A stretch of DNA of 41,672 nucleotides from Nitrospiraceae bacterium (GTDB taxonomy: Bacteria; Nitrospirota; Thermodesulfovibrionia; Thermodesulfovibrionales; UBA6898), in assembly GCA_020347665.1 (NCBI GenBank), contig CP070737.1, forward strand, positions 1,643,261 through 1,684,932, in the 5' to 3' direction. Below the pieces are notes generated by a model that was given only the letters and a program-made list of their open reading frames with translations, searched no databases and was not told where the DNA came from. Of the stretch, positions 41,628-41,672 are shown piece after piece. The translations under genes were made by a program, and so were the position numbers. Position 1 is the stretch's first letter; each line of letters opens with the position of its first letter.

Positions 41628-41672
41628 TTACTTAATGGAAATTTTCTTTGTTTTCTGTTTCGCCTCTTCGGT
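41628..41672 (-). CDS. partial CDS, C-terminus only, possibly Hsp20
   Basis: Only the last 14 codons are inside the window (TEEAKQKTKKISIK, then TAA at 41628-41630). A Lys-rich tail ending IxI is common in small heat-shock proteins of the Hsp20 family, in which this end docks onto the neighbouring alpha-crystallin domain. That is weak evidence. The strong hairpin directly downstream supports a real gene end. Confidence 0.4.
   Translation of the reverse strand, partial: TEEAKQKTKKISIK

Overview
The window (about 41.7 kb, moderate GC, roughly 45% by eye) is ordinary dense chromosome of a Gram-negative, probably anaerobic or facultative bacterium with c-type cytochromes. It carries a complete tolQRAB-pal-cpoB outer-membrane cluster, three c-type cytochrome genes (penta-, tetra- and monoheme), MoaA/MoaC for molybdenum cofactor, a CbiMQO metal importer and several c-di-GMP or gliding-type signalling domains (two PilZ proteins, two DUF4388-J-domain loci). 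This mix is typical of Nitrospirota (Thermodesulfovibrionia-like) and Desulfobacterota; the assignment is inference only. There are no CRISPR arrays, insertion sequences or rRNA genes. Layout, left to right. 1-3.2 kb is sparse: a possible sigma-54 transcription unit with a 60-codon ORF, an exported sulfatase and a phage-type DUF1353 gene separated by empty DNA. 3.3-9 kb is mostly minus strand: a cyclic-nucleotide-binding protein, an orphan PhnD-like binding protein, cutA overlapping an M29 aminopeptidase, and purF. Divergent from purF lies cbiM-cbiQ-cbiO plus a small His-containing gene, preceded by a leader with an intrinsic-terminator-like hairpin. 12-15 kb holds a tetraheme cytochrome, an MgtC-family protein and tyrS on the minus strand and yjbQ on the plus strand. 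15.3-17.6 kb holds a two-CW protein behind a second sigma-54-like promoter and pdxA-rsmA. 17.6-18.8 kb holds a pentaheme cytochrome interrupted by one in-frame TGA. A tRNA-Ser(TGA) gene follows, with a 20-bp copy of its 3' end nearby. 19.3-25.4 kb is one long plus-strand run: tolQ-tolR-tolA-tolB-pal-cpoB, then moaA-moaC. 25.5-34.1 kb holds an RDD membrane protein (minus strand), a soluble MgtE_N/CBS protein overlapping an atypical Nramp transporter, and a tight operon mtnA - polyprenyl synthase - AMMECR1 - small membrane coiled-coil protein - DUF4388/J/TPR protein. 34.5-41.7 kb is looser: small zinc-ribbon, PilZ, DUF937, dodecin, monoheme lipoprotein, a frameshifted paralogue of the DUF4388/J/TPR gene, a double-PilZ protein, an MscS channel and the tail of a gene that may encode Hsp20. 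The strongest candidates for something new are (1) the pentaheme cytochrome whose conserved C-terminal domain continues in the same frame beyond a TGA codon followed at once by a hairpin, i.e. a possible selenocysteine cytochrome; (2) the Nramp-like transporter that has lost both canonical metal-site motifs and is translationally coupled to a membrane-free MgtE regulatory domain; (3) the DUF4388-J-TPR gene in a lipid/methionine-salvage operon together with a decayed paralogue; and (4) two small genes placed almost directly at sigma-54-like promoters.
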